Shown here in pieces: positions 52,914 to 61,460 of a DNA stretch of 64,000 nucleotides (the stretch's first letter is position 1; each line of letters opens with the position of its first letter). Made by a program: the position numbers and the translations under genes. A model generated the notes under the pieces. It was given only the letters and a program-made list of their open reading frames with translations, ran no database searches and was not told where the DNA came from. The stretch spans positions 838,605 to 902,604 of the forward strand of contig JAHBTE010000001.1 in the NCBI GenBank assembly GCA_019638675.1. The letters are read 5' to 3'. The DNA comes from Fimbriimonadaceae bacterium (GTDB lineage Bacteria; Armatimonadota; Fimbriimonadia; Fimbriimonadales; Fimbriimonadaceae).

Positions 52914-53010
52914 CTCCCCACAAGATTGGGGGGAGATTGAGAGAGGGGTTGTTGCAATATAGATTGCCTTTTGGTCAACCCCGCCCTGCCCTCCCCAAGC
53001 TTGGGGAGGG
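52914..53010. repeat. REP-like pair of G/C-run inverted repeats
   Basis: Two inverted repeats in the gap after lipA. CTCCCC (52914-52919) faces GGGGAG (52930-52935), and a perfect 22-bp palindrome centred at 52999/53000 begins CCCTCCCCAAG. The G-rich arms resemble each other and are in inverted orientation, like paired REP/BIME elements. They could also serve as terminators for the convergent transcripts. No other copy is seen in this window. Confidence 0.5.
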
Positions 53011-53022
53011 AATCCTTGAGAT

Positions 53023-53868
53023 TCAAGGTTTTGTCGCCCACTCAGGGGGAGAGACTTCCTCAAAAGTGTTGGGGTTTAAGTCGGCGATCAGCTGAGGCTC
53101 GTCTTCGGGGAAGTTCGCCCACGCATAGAGGCAACCTTTATCGTCAAAAACCAGGCGCCCGGCATTATCGATGTCTATCCAAAGTGGGTGTCCACCTGTG
53201 GCGGTTATTCTTAATATGGAAGTGCCACTTGCATCGAATACCTCGGCGCAACTCTTTTGATACTCTTCCCGTAAAACAATTTTTCCAGAAGTTAGATTTT
53301 TCTCATAACGGAAGGCAGGGATTTGTTTTGGCTCCATGAAACTAAAAAACAGCTTGGAGAATGCTCCTTTTTTCTGTGAGCTCTTAGTGGAATATTCCTC
53401 AACTTGAGTCCAGCCTCTCTTTTCTAGAATGGAATTGCGATCCATTTTAAACACGCAATGGGCAAGATTTACTTCACTGGCAGAAAGGCCACTGTTGATT
53501 TTTATATTATTCTTTGCATTGATGGTTAAGAATGCTTCCCATAACCCCAGTGCTGTAAAGTAAGGTGGGCGACTAACTGCGATCCACCGATAAAGATCTC
53601 CCCTAACATGCTCCGGCCAAAATCCATTCTTTTTCTCGGACTTGTATCGATAATCTGCCGCCATATAGGCGACGAATTTGGCATCATCGGAAACCAAAGC
53701 GTGGCGCGTGTGCACTTTAGCCTTGAGCCACTGCCCTGGCGTAACAATATCAGTATTCAAATCCCAAAGCAACATTTGCGTATATTTGCTCGGCCCGCGG
53801 CGAAAGATCACCGCCTTGTTTGCCCCGCGCGCAATCACGCCATCGATACGACAGTAAGACTCGCTCAC
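53023..53868 (-). CDS. Conserved protein of unknown function
   Basis: 281 aa, no signal peptide. It opens CRIDGVIARGANKAVIFRRG and continues with a WDLNTDIVTPGQWLKAKVHT segment and LVSDDAKFVAYMAADYRYKS, a propeller-like beta pattern. I have a general sense that this opening is conserved in proteins scattered across several phyla, but none with an assigned role that I can name. Its start overlaps the stop of the DUF1801 gene by one base, so they are probably co-expressed. Confidence 0.65.
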   Translation of the reverse strand: MSESYCRIDGVIARGANKAVIFRRGPSKYTQMLLWDLNTDIVTPGQWLKAKVHTRHALVSDDAKFVAYMAADYRYKSEKKNGFWPEHVRGDLYRWIAVSRPPYFTALGLWEAFLTINAKNNIKINSGLSASEVNLAHCVFKMDRNSILEKRGWTQVEEYSTKSSQKKGAFSKLFFSFMEPKQIPAFRYEKNLTSGKIVLREEYQKSCAEVFDASGTSILRITATGGHPLWIDIDNAGRLVFDDKGCLYAWANFPEDEPQLIADLNPNTFEEVSPPEWATKP

Positions 53869-54275
53869 TATGTCGTCTCGCCTTCGATCTCTTTCACCCG
53901 GTGAAGCAGTTTCTCAACCTCGTCCAAATTCAAATTGGCGAGCTTTGATGTACGGATACAGCTTTTGCCGACAGTAGCTTTGCCGATCTTATCCTTTGCT
54001 TCTTCTGCCAAATACTTGCCGTTTTCGGTGCAACACACATACAGGCTCAGGCCGGTTTTGTTGGAAGTCAACCCGACATGGAACCACTCGCCGGCGCAGG
54101 TTTTTCCTTGATACCGATACCGCCCAAACCCCATGAAGTTGCCGAACATCGCACGTTCGTATTTAGGCAAGACTTTTACGATGAGGTCGTAAAGCGGCTG
54201 GAGTTCTGCTTGCTTTTCGGGCGGCAGGGAAGCCATGTATTCCTCGTGGGTAGCGAATGCAACTGTCGATTTCAT
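53868..54275 (-). CDS. DUF1801-family protein
   Basis: 135 aa. EYMASLPPEKQAELQPLYDL IVKVLP and a GNFMGFGRYRYQGKTCAGEW segment are typical of DUF1801 (YdhG/YjbR-like alpha-beta) domains; the FHVGLTSNKTGLSLYV strand pair follows. Family members are small, cytoplasmic and of unknown function. Coupled to the 281-aa gene downstream. Confidence 0.75.
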   Translation of the reverse strand: MKSTVAFATHEEYMASLPPEKQAELQPLYDLIVKVLPKYERAMFGNFMGFGRYRYQGKTCAGEWFHVGLTSNKTGLSLYVCCTENGKYLAEEAKDKIGKATVGKSCIRTSKLANLNLDEVEKLLHRVKEIEGETT

Positions 54276-54303
54276 ACAGATAGTTTAATAGAAACCGCTC
54301 GTA

Positions 54304-54699
54304 TTATTCGACCCGTTGTGCCTGAAGGAAAAATAATGATTCTGGCGCGCCGCCGTAAATATCAAATCCTTGGAATCCGTTATCCGTGCGTTCAATATTC
54401 AAATGCGCTTCATAGGAATATGGCGGAATTGCTCCGTCGAAATACAGATTAAGTGTCCGTCGGTTGGTCACGTTTCCCGTAATGGTTACCGAAGTTGTAG
54501 GATTAGTTGATTGGGGGTTGACGAACGTGCCTTCGCCGGTGATGACATCGTTCGACTCGATGTTCAGAGTGAAATCGTATTGCTCATACAGTCTGCTGAG
54601 AACAACGGAATAGTTGCCGATTGGAAACGCCGGAGCGCCGCTTCCACCGCCTCCGCAGGCGGTGAGTAATAAAAGGGGTAGCAGTAGTAAAGCTTTCAC
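54304..54699 (-). CDS. Small lipoprotein of unknown function
   Basis: 131 aa. A signal peptide of pure Leu (MKALLLLPLLLLTAC) with lipobox LTAC and a glycine-rich linker GGGGSG directly after the Cys. The mature part is beta-rich (YDFTLNIESNDVITGEGTFV, TNRRTLNLYFDGAIPPYSYE). It may be a lipid-anchored beta sandwich. No family recognised. Confidence 0.65.
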   Translation of the reverse strand: MKALLLLPLLLLTACGGGGSGAPAFPIGNYSVVLSRLYEQYDFTLNIESNDVITGEGTFVNPQSTNPTTSVTITGNVTNRRTLNLYFDGAIPPYSYEAHLNIERTDNGFQGFDIYGGAPESLFFLQAQRVE

Positions 54700-54744
54700 A
54701 GAAAGATGGACGATTTTGGATTCAGGTTAAGTTCCGGCAATAAA

Positions 54745-55410
54745 TTAATCAGTTCGTGCGTCTTTCAGAAACTTCACGTGACTATCCAAAAACAAACGAT
54801 TCCTGCCGCCGAAATGAACTCCTTTGCCGCGTAGCTCAACGGGAATAGTTGTGTTGGTGCGAGGGAAGTAAGGGTCAACCGCGAGTTCAGTGTCGGCAAC
54901 GCCTTCGGGGATTCCGATAAACGGGTTCGCCGCTGCTTGCAGATCGGAAACCGCCTGCTCTGGCGACTTGCCCCAGAAATTGTCTTGCGGAACCGGGTCG
55001 GTGATTTGGTCGAATCGCCAGAACCAGTAATTCGTACCGTTTTGGGTCACCCTGATCTCGTTTTTCCAAATCGCTTCGGTGCTTGGACAACTATGAACAC
55101 CTTTCGTTTTATAGGGCGCAAGCGGTTCTAAAAGCCAGCCTGATCTTGGGTCGCTGGGAGGCCAGGTTGTCCACGGTTTGAACCCGCCTTCAGATGTGAG
55201 TTTTAAGTCGCGTCGGTCAGGCATTCGGTCATCGTAATCGCCCAAATACAGCATCCAAGCCGTGCCCAGTTGCCTGAGATTGCTTGTGCAAGTGGTTTTC
55301 TTAGCGGCCTCTTTTGCGCGGGCAAATACTGGAAACAGGATAGCGGCGAGAATTGCGATAATCGCAATGACAACTAGGAGTTCTATCAAAGTGAATCCCG
55401 CTCGGCGCAC
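54745..55410 (-). CDS. Prepilin-type protein of the DUF1559 / H-X9-DG group
   Basis: 221 aa. The N-terminus is a classical type IV prepilin signal: RRAG followed by [20 protein letters not shown], cut after Gly by prepilin peptidase. [21 protein letters not shown] segment follows, then a variable domain ending [19 protein letters not shown], a variant of the H-X9-DG ending with Asp-Ser. Such multi-copy pseudopilins are typical of Planctomycetes, Armatimonadota and Verrucomicrobia. No secretion genes are adjacent. Confidence 0.88.
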   Translation of the reverse strand: MRRAGFTLIELLVVIAIIAILAAILFPVFARAKEAAKKTTCTSNLRQLGTAWMLYLGDYDDRMPDRRDLKLTSEGGFKPWTTWPPSDPRSGWLLEPLAPYKTKGVHSCPSTEAIWKNEIRVTQNGTNYWFWRFDQITDPVPQDNFWGKSPEQAVSDLQAAANPFIGIPEGVADTELAVDPYFPRTNTTIPVELRGKGVHFGGRNRLFLDSHVKFLKDARTD

Positions 55411-55449
55411 AAGGAATTTGACGCAGAGCGGGATTCGGTCGTTCGTTAA

Positions 55450-55980
55450 TTATTTCGTGTAGGTCATGGAAACCGCATTCAGATACTGACCATCCATGCG
55501 GAATTTTACAGAAAGACCGATCTTGTTTTTTCCTTCGTTTGAGTAGGTGATCTTGAACTTGGTTTTTTGGCCAGGCATCATAGGGTCATCCATTTCTTCG
55601 CTCCAGAGCACAAGGTATTTACCTTCAATGTAGCCAGTGCATGGCATAGCATAAGAAGCCATGTTATCGAACCAAGTGCCTTCAAACTTTTTGGACATTG
55701 GGTTGTAGGTCAGCATCATGCGACCATTCATGGTTCCCATCGGCCCCATTGAATAGTCACCCGTCCAGGCAACCCATCGACCGAGTTCCATCGCGCAATT
55801 TGCGCTACCGGCGATTTTCATTTCGCCCTCACCCGCAGGGTTTAGGCCCATGCCGGTGCCTTTCCACTTGCCCATCATCCATTTGATTTGGTCAAGCTCC
55901 TTAGGAGGGGTAAAGAAGTCCATGTTCGGGTCTTGGGAAGTCATTCCAAGAACGAGGCTGAGCGACAGTGTTGAAATCAT
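55450..55980 (-). CDS. DUF1579-family exported lipocalin-like protein
   Basis: 176 aa. Short signal (MISTLSLSLVLGMTS), then LDQIKWMMGKWKGTGMGLNP with the family G-x-W, Met-rich strands (TGDYSMGPMGTMNGRMMLTY) and a barrel continuation FEGTWFDNMASYAMPCTGYI. DUF1579 proteins form a beta-barrel of unknown ligand. The protein at 19664-20137 is a more distant relative without a signal. Confidence 0.78.
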   Translation of the reverse strand: MISTLSLSLVLGMTSQDPNMDFFTPPKELDQIKWMMGKWKGTGMGLNPAGEGEMKIAGSANCAMELGRWVAWTGDYSMGPMGTMNGRMMLTYNPMSKKFEGTWFDNMASYAMPCTGYIEGKYLVLWSEEMDDPMMPGQKTKFKITYSNEGKNKIGLSVKFRMDGQYLNAVSMTYTK

Positions 55981-56071
55981 TGCGGTTCTAGTCTATCGTC
56001 GAACGGAGACAATTGCAACCGACAAAATAAAACATAAAAAATTTCTCAATTGAAACTTATCTTGTGTGGTG

Positions 56072-56099
56072 TCCCTACCTTTTCTTCAAAAGGTAGGGA
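56072..56099 (-). terminator. Hairpin downstream of the M42 peptidase gene
   Basis: TCCCTACCTTTT (56072-56083) and its perfect complement (56088-56099) around a four-base loop, 13 bases beyond the M42 stop. No T run follows on the minus strand, so its terminator role is uncertain; it may instead stabilise the mRNA end. Confidence 0.45.
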
Positions 56100-56112
56100 T
56101 TCGTAGCCTCAC

Positions 56113-57186
56113 TTAAAGAACGCGAGGCGTAAAGTCGGTTTCGGGAGTAACCAAAGCACAGTACCCCGCCATCAGTTGAGCCGTGTGCTCCACGTCTGCC
56201 AGGCTGAGGAGTTCGCAAGGGGTGTGCATATACCGCACGGGGCAACCGACCAATCCAGTAGCCATTCCGCCCCCGCTAACCTGCATGGCGTTTGCGTCTG
56301 TGCCAGTTCCGCCTGGTTCTGCAGAAATTTGGAACGGAATGCTTTCCGCTTCTGCTGCTTCCATCAGCATCTTAAAAACGATTGGGTTGATATTGGCACC
56401 CCGGGTCACGGTTGGCCCTTTGCCGATGTCCGCTACGCCATATTTGGTTTGACTGAGGCCAGGGTGGTCGATGGCAAAGTCAACGTCAATGGCGAGCCCA
56501 GTTTGTGCGCCGATCCACCCAGCCGCAGTTCGGGCTCCGCGAAGACCAACTTCTTCCTGAACCGTAGCAACCGCATAAACACCAACTTCGTTGTGCAGGC
56601 GCCCCGATTCGCTGAGCATTCTCAGAGCTTCTGCAACGATAAATGAACCCACTCGGTTGTCAAAAGCGCGAGCGACAGCTCGGTCGCCCATCAGCATTTG
56701 GAATTCGTATTGGTAGGTAGCGCAATCGCCAATGGTGACGTACTTTTCGGCTTCTTCTTTACTGCTTGCACCGATGTCGATGTACATATCGCTCAGCTCG
56801 GGACGCTTATCTTTTTCACCTGATTCGAGGAGGTGGATTGGCTTACGGCCGATAACACCGGGAACGCGCTCCTTGCCATGGACAAATACGCGATTTCCAA
56901 GAGGAACCATCGTGTCATGACCACCAATTCCACGGAAGTAAAGGAACCCTTTGTCATCAATGTAATGGATTTGGAATCCGATTTCATCCATATGCCCAGC
57001 GAGCATGATTTTGGTCGCTGCATCTGGGTTGAGGATTGCCGCTACGTTTCCGTGTTGATCTGTCACAACTTTGTGAGCAAACTGATTGGTGTAATTTCGG
57101 TACACCTCGGCGTTGCGCTCTTCATAGCCAGAAGGCGAAGGCGTGTTGCAGAGGTTCTTAAGGAATTCGAGGGATTCCGGACGCAT
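56113..57186 (-). CDS. M42-family aminopeptidase (glutamyl aminopeptidase/FrvX-like)
   Basis: 357 aa. IMLAGHMDEIGFQIHYIDDK GF supplies the first His-Asp, GDRAVARAFDNRVGSFIVAE the bridging Asp, VATVQEEVGLRGARTA the catalytic Glu pair, GLAIDVDFAIDHPG the Asp, and MHTPCELLSLADVEH the last His. All five dimetal ligands are present. Cobalt or zinc enzymes of this family form 12-subunit tetrahedral cages that trim peptides. The intact length makes it active by prediction. Confidence 0.9.
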   Translation of the reverse strand: MRPESLEFLKNLCNTPSPSGYEERNAEVYRNYTNQFAHKVVTDQHGNVAAILNPDAATKIMLAGHMDEIGFQIHYIDDKGFLYFRGIGGHDTMVPLGNRVFVHGKERVPGVIGRKPIHLLESGEKDKRPELSDMYIDIGASSKEEAEKYVTIGDCATYQYEFQMLMGDRAVARAFDNRVGSFIVAEALRMLSESGRLHNEVGVYAVATVQEEVGLRGARTAAGWIGAQTGLAIDVDFAIDHPGLSQTKYGVADIGKGPTVTRGANINPIVFKMLMEAAEAESIPFQISAEPGGTGTDANAMQVSGGGMATGLVGCPVRYMHTPCELLSLADVEHTAQLMAGYCALVTPETDFTPRVL

Positions 57187-57231
57187 GGTTATGACTTTAC
57201 CAGCCGGAAAACTCGAATCGGGCCGGGAGTA

Positions 57232-57945
57232 TCACGAGGATTGTTCGCGCGATGACCAGCTTTTTCGCAGAGTGAATCCGGTGAGTACAAGAGAAAATAT
57301 CACCCATGCAAAAGCCCAGGCTACATCGGGAATGTACGTGGCCTGCTGCATGATCAGTGCATCGGAGTGAGCATCAGTTGTCGCAGTGATCTCAAATAAT
57401 GTGAGCACTGCTTGAAACGCCGTGAGCGACATTTGGATACCTAATAATTTCACTGCAAACTTGATGTTGTCGCCTTTTAGGCTTGTCGCAAGGAGCCAAA
57501 GGGCTGGTATCCAGAACAGGGCACTCAGCACGCCAGCAATATCCCCGCGAACTAGCAATATGAGGGAGAGCCCCAGGAGGATTGACAAAGTTTTGAGTGC
57601 GGTTCGAGCTTTCTTCTCAGCCCGACCGCTCAGGATTAGGATTGAGCCAAGTATTGCCGTACCCATGTAGCCAGCACTCCCGACGAGGATCGCGTTTCCG
57701 CCCAAGATTGGCGTGACACCGCTTCCATCGGCAAACACAAGGATTCGCTCAGGGATTCCGCCTGATGCCAATGCCGCCAGCGCGTGAGCTAATTCATGGA
57801 AATGGGTGTTGAGATAAATCAGCGGCAGAATGGCGATCCGCAAATACGGAACCGCCCACAGCAGAATGCTAGCGGCGGAGGCCAGAAGAAGGAGCTTTTG
57901 CGATTTAGTCAGATGCGCTCCGATTTTGCTTTTCGATTCGGTCAA
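57232..57945 (-). CDS. M50B-like membrane metallopeptidase
   Basis: 237 aa from a TTG. THFHELAHALAALASGGIPE carries the HExxH zinc site within a membrane context, and VGSAGYMGTAILGSILILSG matches the following helix. Four more helices follow. The M50B-like family includes SpoIVFB-related proteins, but this short form lacks a clear third ligand motif (no N-x-x-P-x-x-x-L-D seen), so activity is uncertain. Its start overlaps the upstream gene by 41 bases. Confidence 0.7.
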   Translation of the reverse strand: MTESKSKIGAHLTKSQKLLLLASAASILLWAVPYLRIAILPLIYLNTHFHELAHALAALASGGIPERILVFADGSGVTPILGGNAILVGSAGYMGTAILGSILILSGRAEKKARTALKTLSILLGLSLILLVRGDIAGVLSALFWIPALWLLATSLKGDNIKFAVKLLGIQMSLTAFQAVLTLFEITATTDAHSDALIMQQATYIPDVAWAFAWVIFSLVLTGFTLRKSWSSREQSS

Positions 57946-58465
57946 CTTTATTTTCTTTTAAGTAAACCGTCATGTTGTCGTAAACAAGATAGTGGGTGCC
58001 GTTATCATCTGACCAAACTGAAGAGTTTGACCAACCGAAAACTTCCTCAAATATTTCGCGCGATTCTCCAATGTAGGATTCGGGATTCTTCCCTTTTGTA
58101 ATTGTGCTCATTCCGGCGACCGGATCGTTAACGTAGGCAGATGGAATGAGAGGTAGAGCAATACCGCTTATTAATAAAAGCACTGAAATCACTTTTGTTG
58201 TGAGCGGTAGCTTTCCTTTTGTTTGGTAAATTTTCGCAATCCCAAAGCACGAGATTGCTAAACAAATCAGAACAGCAGGAACGACTGCTAGAAACTGATA
58301 CTGGGCAAAAGCGCCGATCAATGAATTCCTAGCAGAAAAAATCAGAAACGCTTGATGTGCAGCCGCTACCGTACCAAGTAGCCCGCTAAAGAGGATCAGG
58401 TGGTAACAACGTGAAAGCCACACTTTTTCTTGGCGTGATTGAGTTGAAAGAGGATTTTCTTCCAT
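57905..58465 (-). CDS. Membrane protein with a BamE/SmpA-like C-terminal segment
   Basis: 186 aa. Three or so membrane helices (residues 22-115), then about 65 residues ending YIGESREIFEEVFGW ... HYLVYDNMTVYLKENKVDRI. The order short helix, G-E/x-P/S motif, then paired strands ending in an N-K-V-x-x-I segment resembles the SmpA/OmlA (BamE) fold. The neighbour at 58502-58876 has the same arrangement. Function unknown. Overlaps the M50B gene by 41 bases. Confidence 0.5.
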   Translation of the reverse strand: MEENPLSTQSRQEKVWLSRCYHLILFSGLLGTVAAAHQAFLIFSARNSLIGAFAQYQFLAVVPAVLICLAISCFGIAKIYQTKGKLPLTTKVISVLLLISGIALPLIPSAYVNDPVAGMSTITKGKNPESYIGESREIFEEVFGWSNSSVWSDDNGTHYLVYDNMTVYLKENKVDRIEKQNRSASD

Positions 58466-58501
58466 TCCAAATACCAGTTACGACGATAAACGACAGAAGG
58501 T

Positions 58502-58876
58502 TTAAGTGGCACCTATGTAGATTCTAATCACAACACCATCTTTGAAATACAAATACGTATAGTGGTTGTTGCCAAGGTAGTAATTCCAGGCTTCATCAAT
58601 CCCATATTGAGGTTCTGGATCTGGTTCCAATGAATCTTTCCAAGAATCAACTGCCTCGTTATGTTGAGCCTCTGAAAGTACTTCTTGGGGTTCACCAAGT
58701 TTAGCCTTGACTTCAGTTGCTGTCTTGCCCGCTAGTCTGGCTACTCCTGTAACCCGGTGCAAATCCTTGAAATGAACTAGCCACAGAAGCCCAAATAAAC
58801 TAAGTAAACATATTGTAGCGAGCACAATAACTTCGAAATTCGATAATGAATTCTTTCCGAGCCAAGATGATTTCAT
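58502..58876 (-). CDS. Small anchored protein with a BamE/SmpA-like domain
   Basis: 124 aa. One N-terminal membrane helix (VIVLATICLLSLFGLLWLVH), then AGKTATEVKAKLGEPQEVLS, the G-x-x-x-x-x-V-x-x-x-L-G-x-P motif of SmpA/BamE-like domains, and a strand pair YTYLYFKDGVVIRIYIG. The ATG follows directly on a 12-bp hairpin whose 3' arm contains the likely ribosome site. Function unknown. Lies 36 bases upstream of a gene with the same kind of C-terminal segment. Confidence 0.55.
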   Translation of the reverse strand: MKSSWLGKNSLSNFEVIVLATICLLSLFGLLWLVHFKDLHRVTGVARLAGKTATEVKAKLGEPQEVLSEAQHNEAVDSWKDSLEPDPEPQYGIDEAWNYYLGNNHYTYLYFKDGVVIRIYIGAT

Positions 58877-58918
58877 TTCTCTTAGAACGATGCAGCTGCA
58901 TGCAAAGTTCTAAGAGAA
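58877..58918 (-). promoter_or_regulatory. 12-bp hairpin between pdxS and the following small gene
   Basis: TTCTCTTAGAAC (58877-58888) and its perfect complement (58907-58918), with an 18-base loop that itself contains a TGCAGCTGCA palindrome. On the minus strand it lies five bases after the pdxS stop and ends exactly at the ATG of the next gene, with AAGAG in its 3' arm as ribosome site. Could be a terminator of pdxS or a translation brake on the next gene. Confidence 0.6.
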
Positions 58919-58922
58919 GTGC

Positions 58923-59837
58923 TTACCAACCGCGGGTAGCGAGTTGCTCTTGCTCTGGCAAGGTCGAACAGTTGATGCCGACCATCGCTTCGCCAAGATT
59001 CGTGCTGATTTCCGCCAGCTTCTTGGCGTCGTTGTAGAAGAGCACAGATTCGACAATCGCGCGTGCCCGTTTAGCGGGATCACCGCTCTTGAAGATGCCA
59101 CTGCCCACAAACACGGTTTCGGCACCGAGCTTCATCATGAGTGCAGCGTCGGCCGGAGTAGCAATTCCGCCCGCGCTGAAGTTCGGCACCGGCAGTTTGC
59201 CGAGCCGCTTGACTTCGCGGATCAATTCAAGCGGAGCTTGGTGCTCTTTTGCAAGAACGAACAACTCATCTTCACGCGCATTTTGAACTGTGCGGATTTC
59301 GCTCATGATCGTGCGCATGTGACGAACAGCTTCGATGACGTCGCCAGTACCAGCTTCGCCTTTCGTGCGGATCATTGCCGCACCTTCGGCGCATCGGCGG
59401 AGGGCTTCACCTAAGTTGCGCGCTCCACACACGAACGGGATCGTAAACGCATGCTTATCTACGTGGTTAGCGTGGTCAGCCGGAGTAAGGACCTCACTTT
59501 CGTCAATAAAATCTATTTCTAGCGCCTGTAAGATTTCCGCTTCGACAAAATGACCGATTCGGCACTTCGCCATGACGGGGATCGAAACGACTTCCTTGAT
59601 GCCCAGGATCATTTCTGGATCGGACATGCGCGCAACTCCGCCATCTCGCCGAATATCGGCCGGAACGCGCTCTAGCGCCATAACTGCGACTGCGCCTGCA
59701 TCTTCGGCGATTTTGGCTTGTTCTGGATTAACGACGTCCATGATGACGCCACCCTTTAGCATTTCGGCGAGGCCGACTTTTTCGCGCCAGGTGTTCGGTG
59801 CGGGGGTGGAATTTGCAGTGCCGTTGGTCGTGCTCAT
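58923..59837 (-). CDS. pdxS: Pyridoxal 5'-phosphate synthase subunit PdxS
   Basis: 304 aa. [40 protein letters not shown] is the highly conserved opening with the catalytic Lys and Asp, [18 protein letters not shown] holds the second Lys, and [20 protein letters not shown] is the phosphate site. Makes PLP from ribose 5-phosphate, glyceraldehyde 3-phosphate and ammonia from the PdxT glutaminase. pdxT is not adjacent, although it usually follows. Confidence 0.96.
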   Translation of the reverse strand: MSTTNGTANSTPAPNTWREKVGLAEMLKGGVIMDVVNPEQAKIAEDAGAVAVMALERVPADIRRDGGVARMSDPEMILGIKEVVSIPVMAKCRIGHFVEAEILQALEIDFIDESEVLTPADHANHVDKHAFTIPFVCGARNLGEALRRCAEGAAMIRTKGEAGTGDVIEAVRHMRTIMSEIRTVQNAREDELFVLAKEHQAPLELIREVKRLGKLPVPNFSAGGIATPADAALMMKLGAETVFVGSGIFKSGDPAKRARAIVESVLFYNDAKKLAEISTNLGEAMVGINCSTLPEQEQLATRGW

Positions 59838-59948
59838 TTCAGTTCAATCCAGATTCAAAAAGTGGCGTGCCACTGCTGGAAAGTGTACATCTGGCATATG
59901 CTCACCAGGCAGGACGGGGGATACTAAGTCCCGTGAGGGCGCAGTCGT

Positions 59949-61049
59949 TTGGAATTTAAGATCACTGAACGAATGATTGCGGCTCTTGCGGCGGCAGAGT
60001 CAGTGGGAAATTCTGCTTCGGCCATTGCGCGATTAGCCAAAGAATTTGGCGACGCAGAAGCAAGATGGGCGGTTACTCAATGGGAATTGCGCCGTCGCGG
60101 GGCAGAGAAGTTTGGACGTGCTCGCGAGATGTTGTTCACCCGCACAGGGCTGGAAATGGCGACTCATGAACTGGTTGCCCAGTACCATGCATCACTGTTT
60201 CCAGATGGCTATTTGGTTGCCGATCTAACCACTGGAATAGGAGCAGATTTAATCGCTTTGGCTAACCGTGGGTTGGTTGTCGGGTACGAACTTGACCCCG
60301 AGCATGCGGCTTATGCTCGGCACAACTTGCAGATTCACGACTTTGATGGGGAAGTGATCCAAGCCAATTCTGTATCAGAAAAACTGTTCGCCGACTACCT
60401 GTTCGCCGACCCGGCGAGACGGAAAGAAGGTCGCAAATTGTCTGCGGAGGAGTACAGTCCGCCGCTGGATAAGCTCATTGAAATCACAAAATCTGCAAAG
60501 GGTGCGGTTATCAAGCTCACCCCCATGTTGCGAGACGAAGTGATTGATGAACTTGGCGGCAACCGAGAATTCGTCAGTTTTGGAGGAGAATGTAGAGAAC
60601 TCCTACTCAGATTCCCCGGTGATGGCTCTACCCATGCAGTACATATTGAATCTGGTTCGCGGTTGCAACAAGAAGAATTGTATGAATCGGTTGACGAACC
60701 AGAGAAGTTCTTTTATGAAGCCGATCCGGCCGCGATCCGAGCGCATTGCCTCGGCAACTTCGAAATGCCGGCTCTAGGAGATTCAAATGGCTACCTCACC
60801 TCTGAGCAATCAGTTGATTCGGTTTGGCTCACTCGGTACGAAGTGCTTTGGTCAGGATCGTGGAGAGCGAAGGCAGTTCGAGAAGTCATGGCGAAAAATG
60901 GCTGGAAACCAACCGCAGTTAAAAAGCGCGGGGTTGATGTGGAGCCAACCAGAGTGATGAAAGAACTTCGCGGACTTACCGGTGAGAGTGTGATCCTCGC
61001 GATTTATCCCAACGGAGCAAAAGCCTGTGTGGCAATTTTAAGAAAATAA
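59949..61049 (+). CDS. THUMP-like-domain SAM-dependent methyltransferase
   Basis: 366 aa from a TTG; later ATG codons are possible. The Rossmann core is seen at YLVADLTTGIGADLIALANR with the SAM glycine loop, GLVVGYELDPEHAAYARHNL and DYLFADPARRKEG, where the D-P-A-R-R motif takes the place of the catalytic NPPY. C-terminal RELRGLTGESVILAIYPNGA is the THUMP-like end. The family was annotated as class I methyltransferase of unknown substrate. Confidence 0.8.
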   Translation: MEFKITERMIAALAAAESVGNSASAIARLAKEFGDAEARWAVTQWELRRRGAEKFGRAREMLFTRTGLEMATHELVAQYHASLFPDGYLVADLTTGIGADLIALANRGLVVGYELDPEHAAYARHNLQIHDFDGEVIQANSVSEKLFADYLFADPARRKEGRKLSAEEYSPPLDKLIEITKSAKGAVIKLTPMLRDEVIDELGGNREFVSFGGECRELLLRFPGDGSTHAVHIESGSRLQQEELYESVDEPEKFFYEADPAAIRAHCLGNFEMPALGDSNGYLTSEQSVDSVWLTRYEVLWSGSWRAKAVREVMAKNGWKPTAVKKRGVDVEPTRVMKELRGLTGESVILAIYPNGAKACVAILRK

Positions 61050-61058
61050 AGTGCCCTG

Positions 61059-61091
61059 TTGACATATTATATAACAGTATGGTTATATAAC
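61059..61091 (+). promoter_or_regulatory. Promoter with two TTATATAAC operator candidates for the ArsR gene
   Basis: TTGACA at 61059-61064 and an AT-rich -10 region within 61082-61091. The nonamer TTATATAAC occurs at 61067-61075 and again at 61083-61091, a 16-base period; its core is self-complementary. Initiation seven or so bases past the -10 box would fall at or next to the ATG at 61095, giving a nearly leaderless message. Confidence 0.55.
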
Positions 61092-61094
61092 TAA

Positions 61095-61460
61095 ATGGTT
61101 GCAAATACATGGCAAGAATCACCGCTTGATGCGGTGTTCGCGGCGTTGGCGCACCCGGTTCGGCGCGAAATCGTTCGCCGACTCAAAACCGGAATGGCCT
61201 CCGTCAACGATTTCTTGAGTGTATTTGAGATGAGCGGCCCTGCGATCTCTAAACATCTCAAAGTGCTGGAAGATGCGGGTCTTGTTCGGGTGGTGCAGGA
61301 TAAACAGACTCGTTACCGAGCCCTCAACGCCTCGCCGCTCGCGGAAGCAACCGATTGGTTGGAGGAGTACCGGATTTTTTGGGAAGGGAGCTTTGACCGG
61401 ATGGAATCAGTAGCACGTGAGCTAGAAGCAGAGAGAAACAATGATCAAAGTAGCAGATAA
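61095..61460 (+). CDS. ArsR-family winged-helix regulator
   Basis: 121 aa. LDAVFAALAHPVRREIVRRL and SVNDFLSVFEMSGPAISKHL KVLEDAGLVRV are the ArsR/SdpR-type DNA-binding wing. There is no metal-site cysteine in the usual alpha-3 position, so it belongs to the non-metal SdpR-like group that is often paired with AHSA1-domain genes. Overlaps the downstream fusion gene by 20 bases. Probably represses its own operon through the TTATATAAC repeats. Confidence 0.9.
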   Translation: MVANTWQESPLDAVFAALAHPVRREIVRRLKTGMASVNDFLSVFEMSGPAISKHLKVLEDAGLVRVVQDKQTRYRALNASPLAEATDWLEEYRIFWEGSFDRMESVARELEAERNNDQSSR

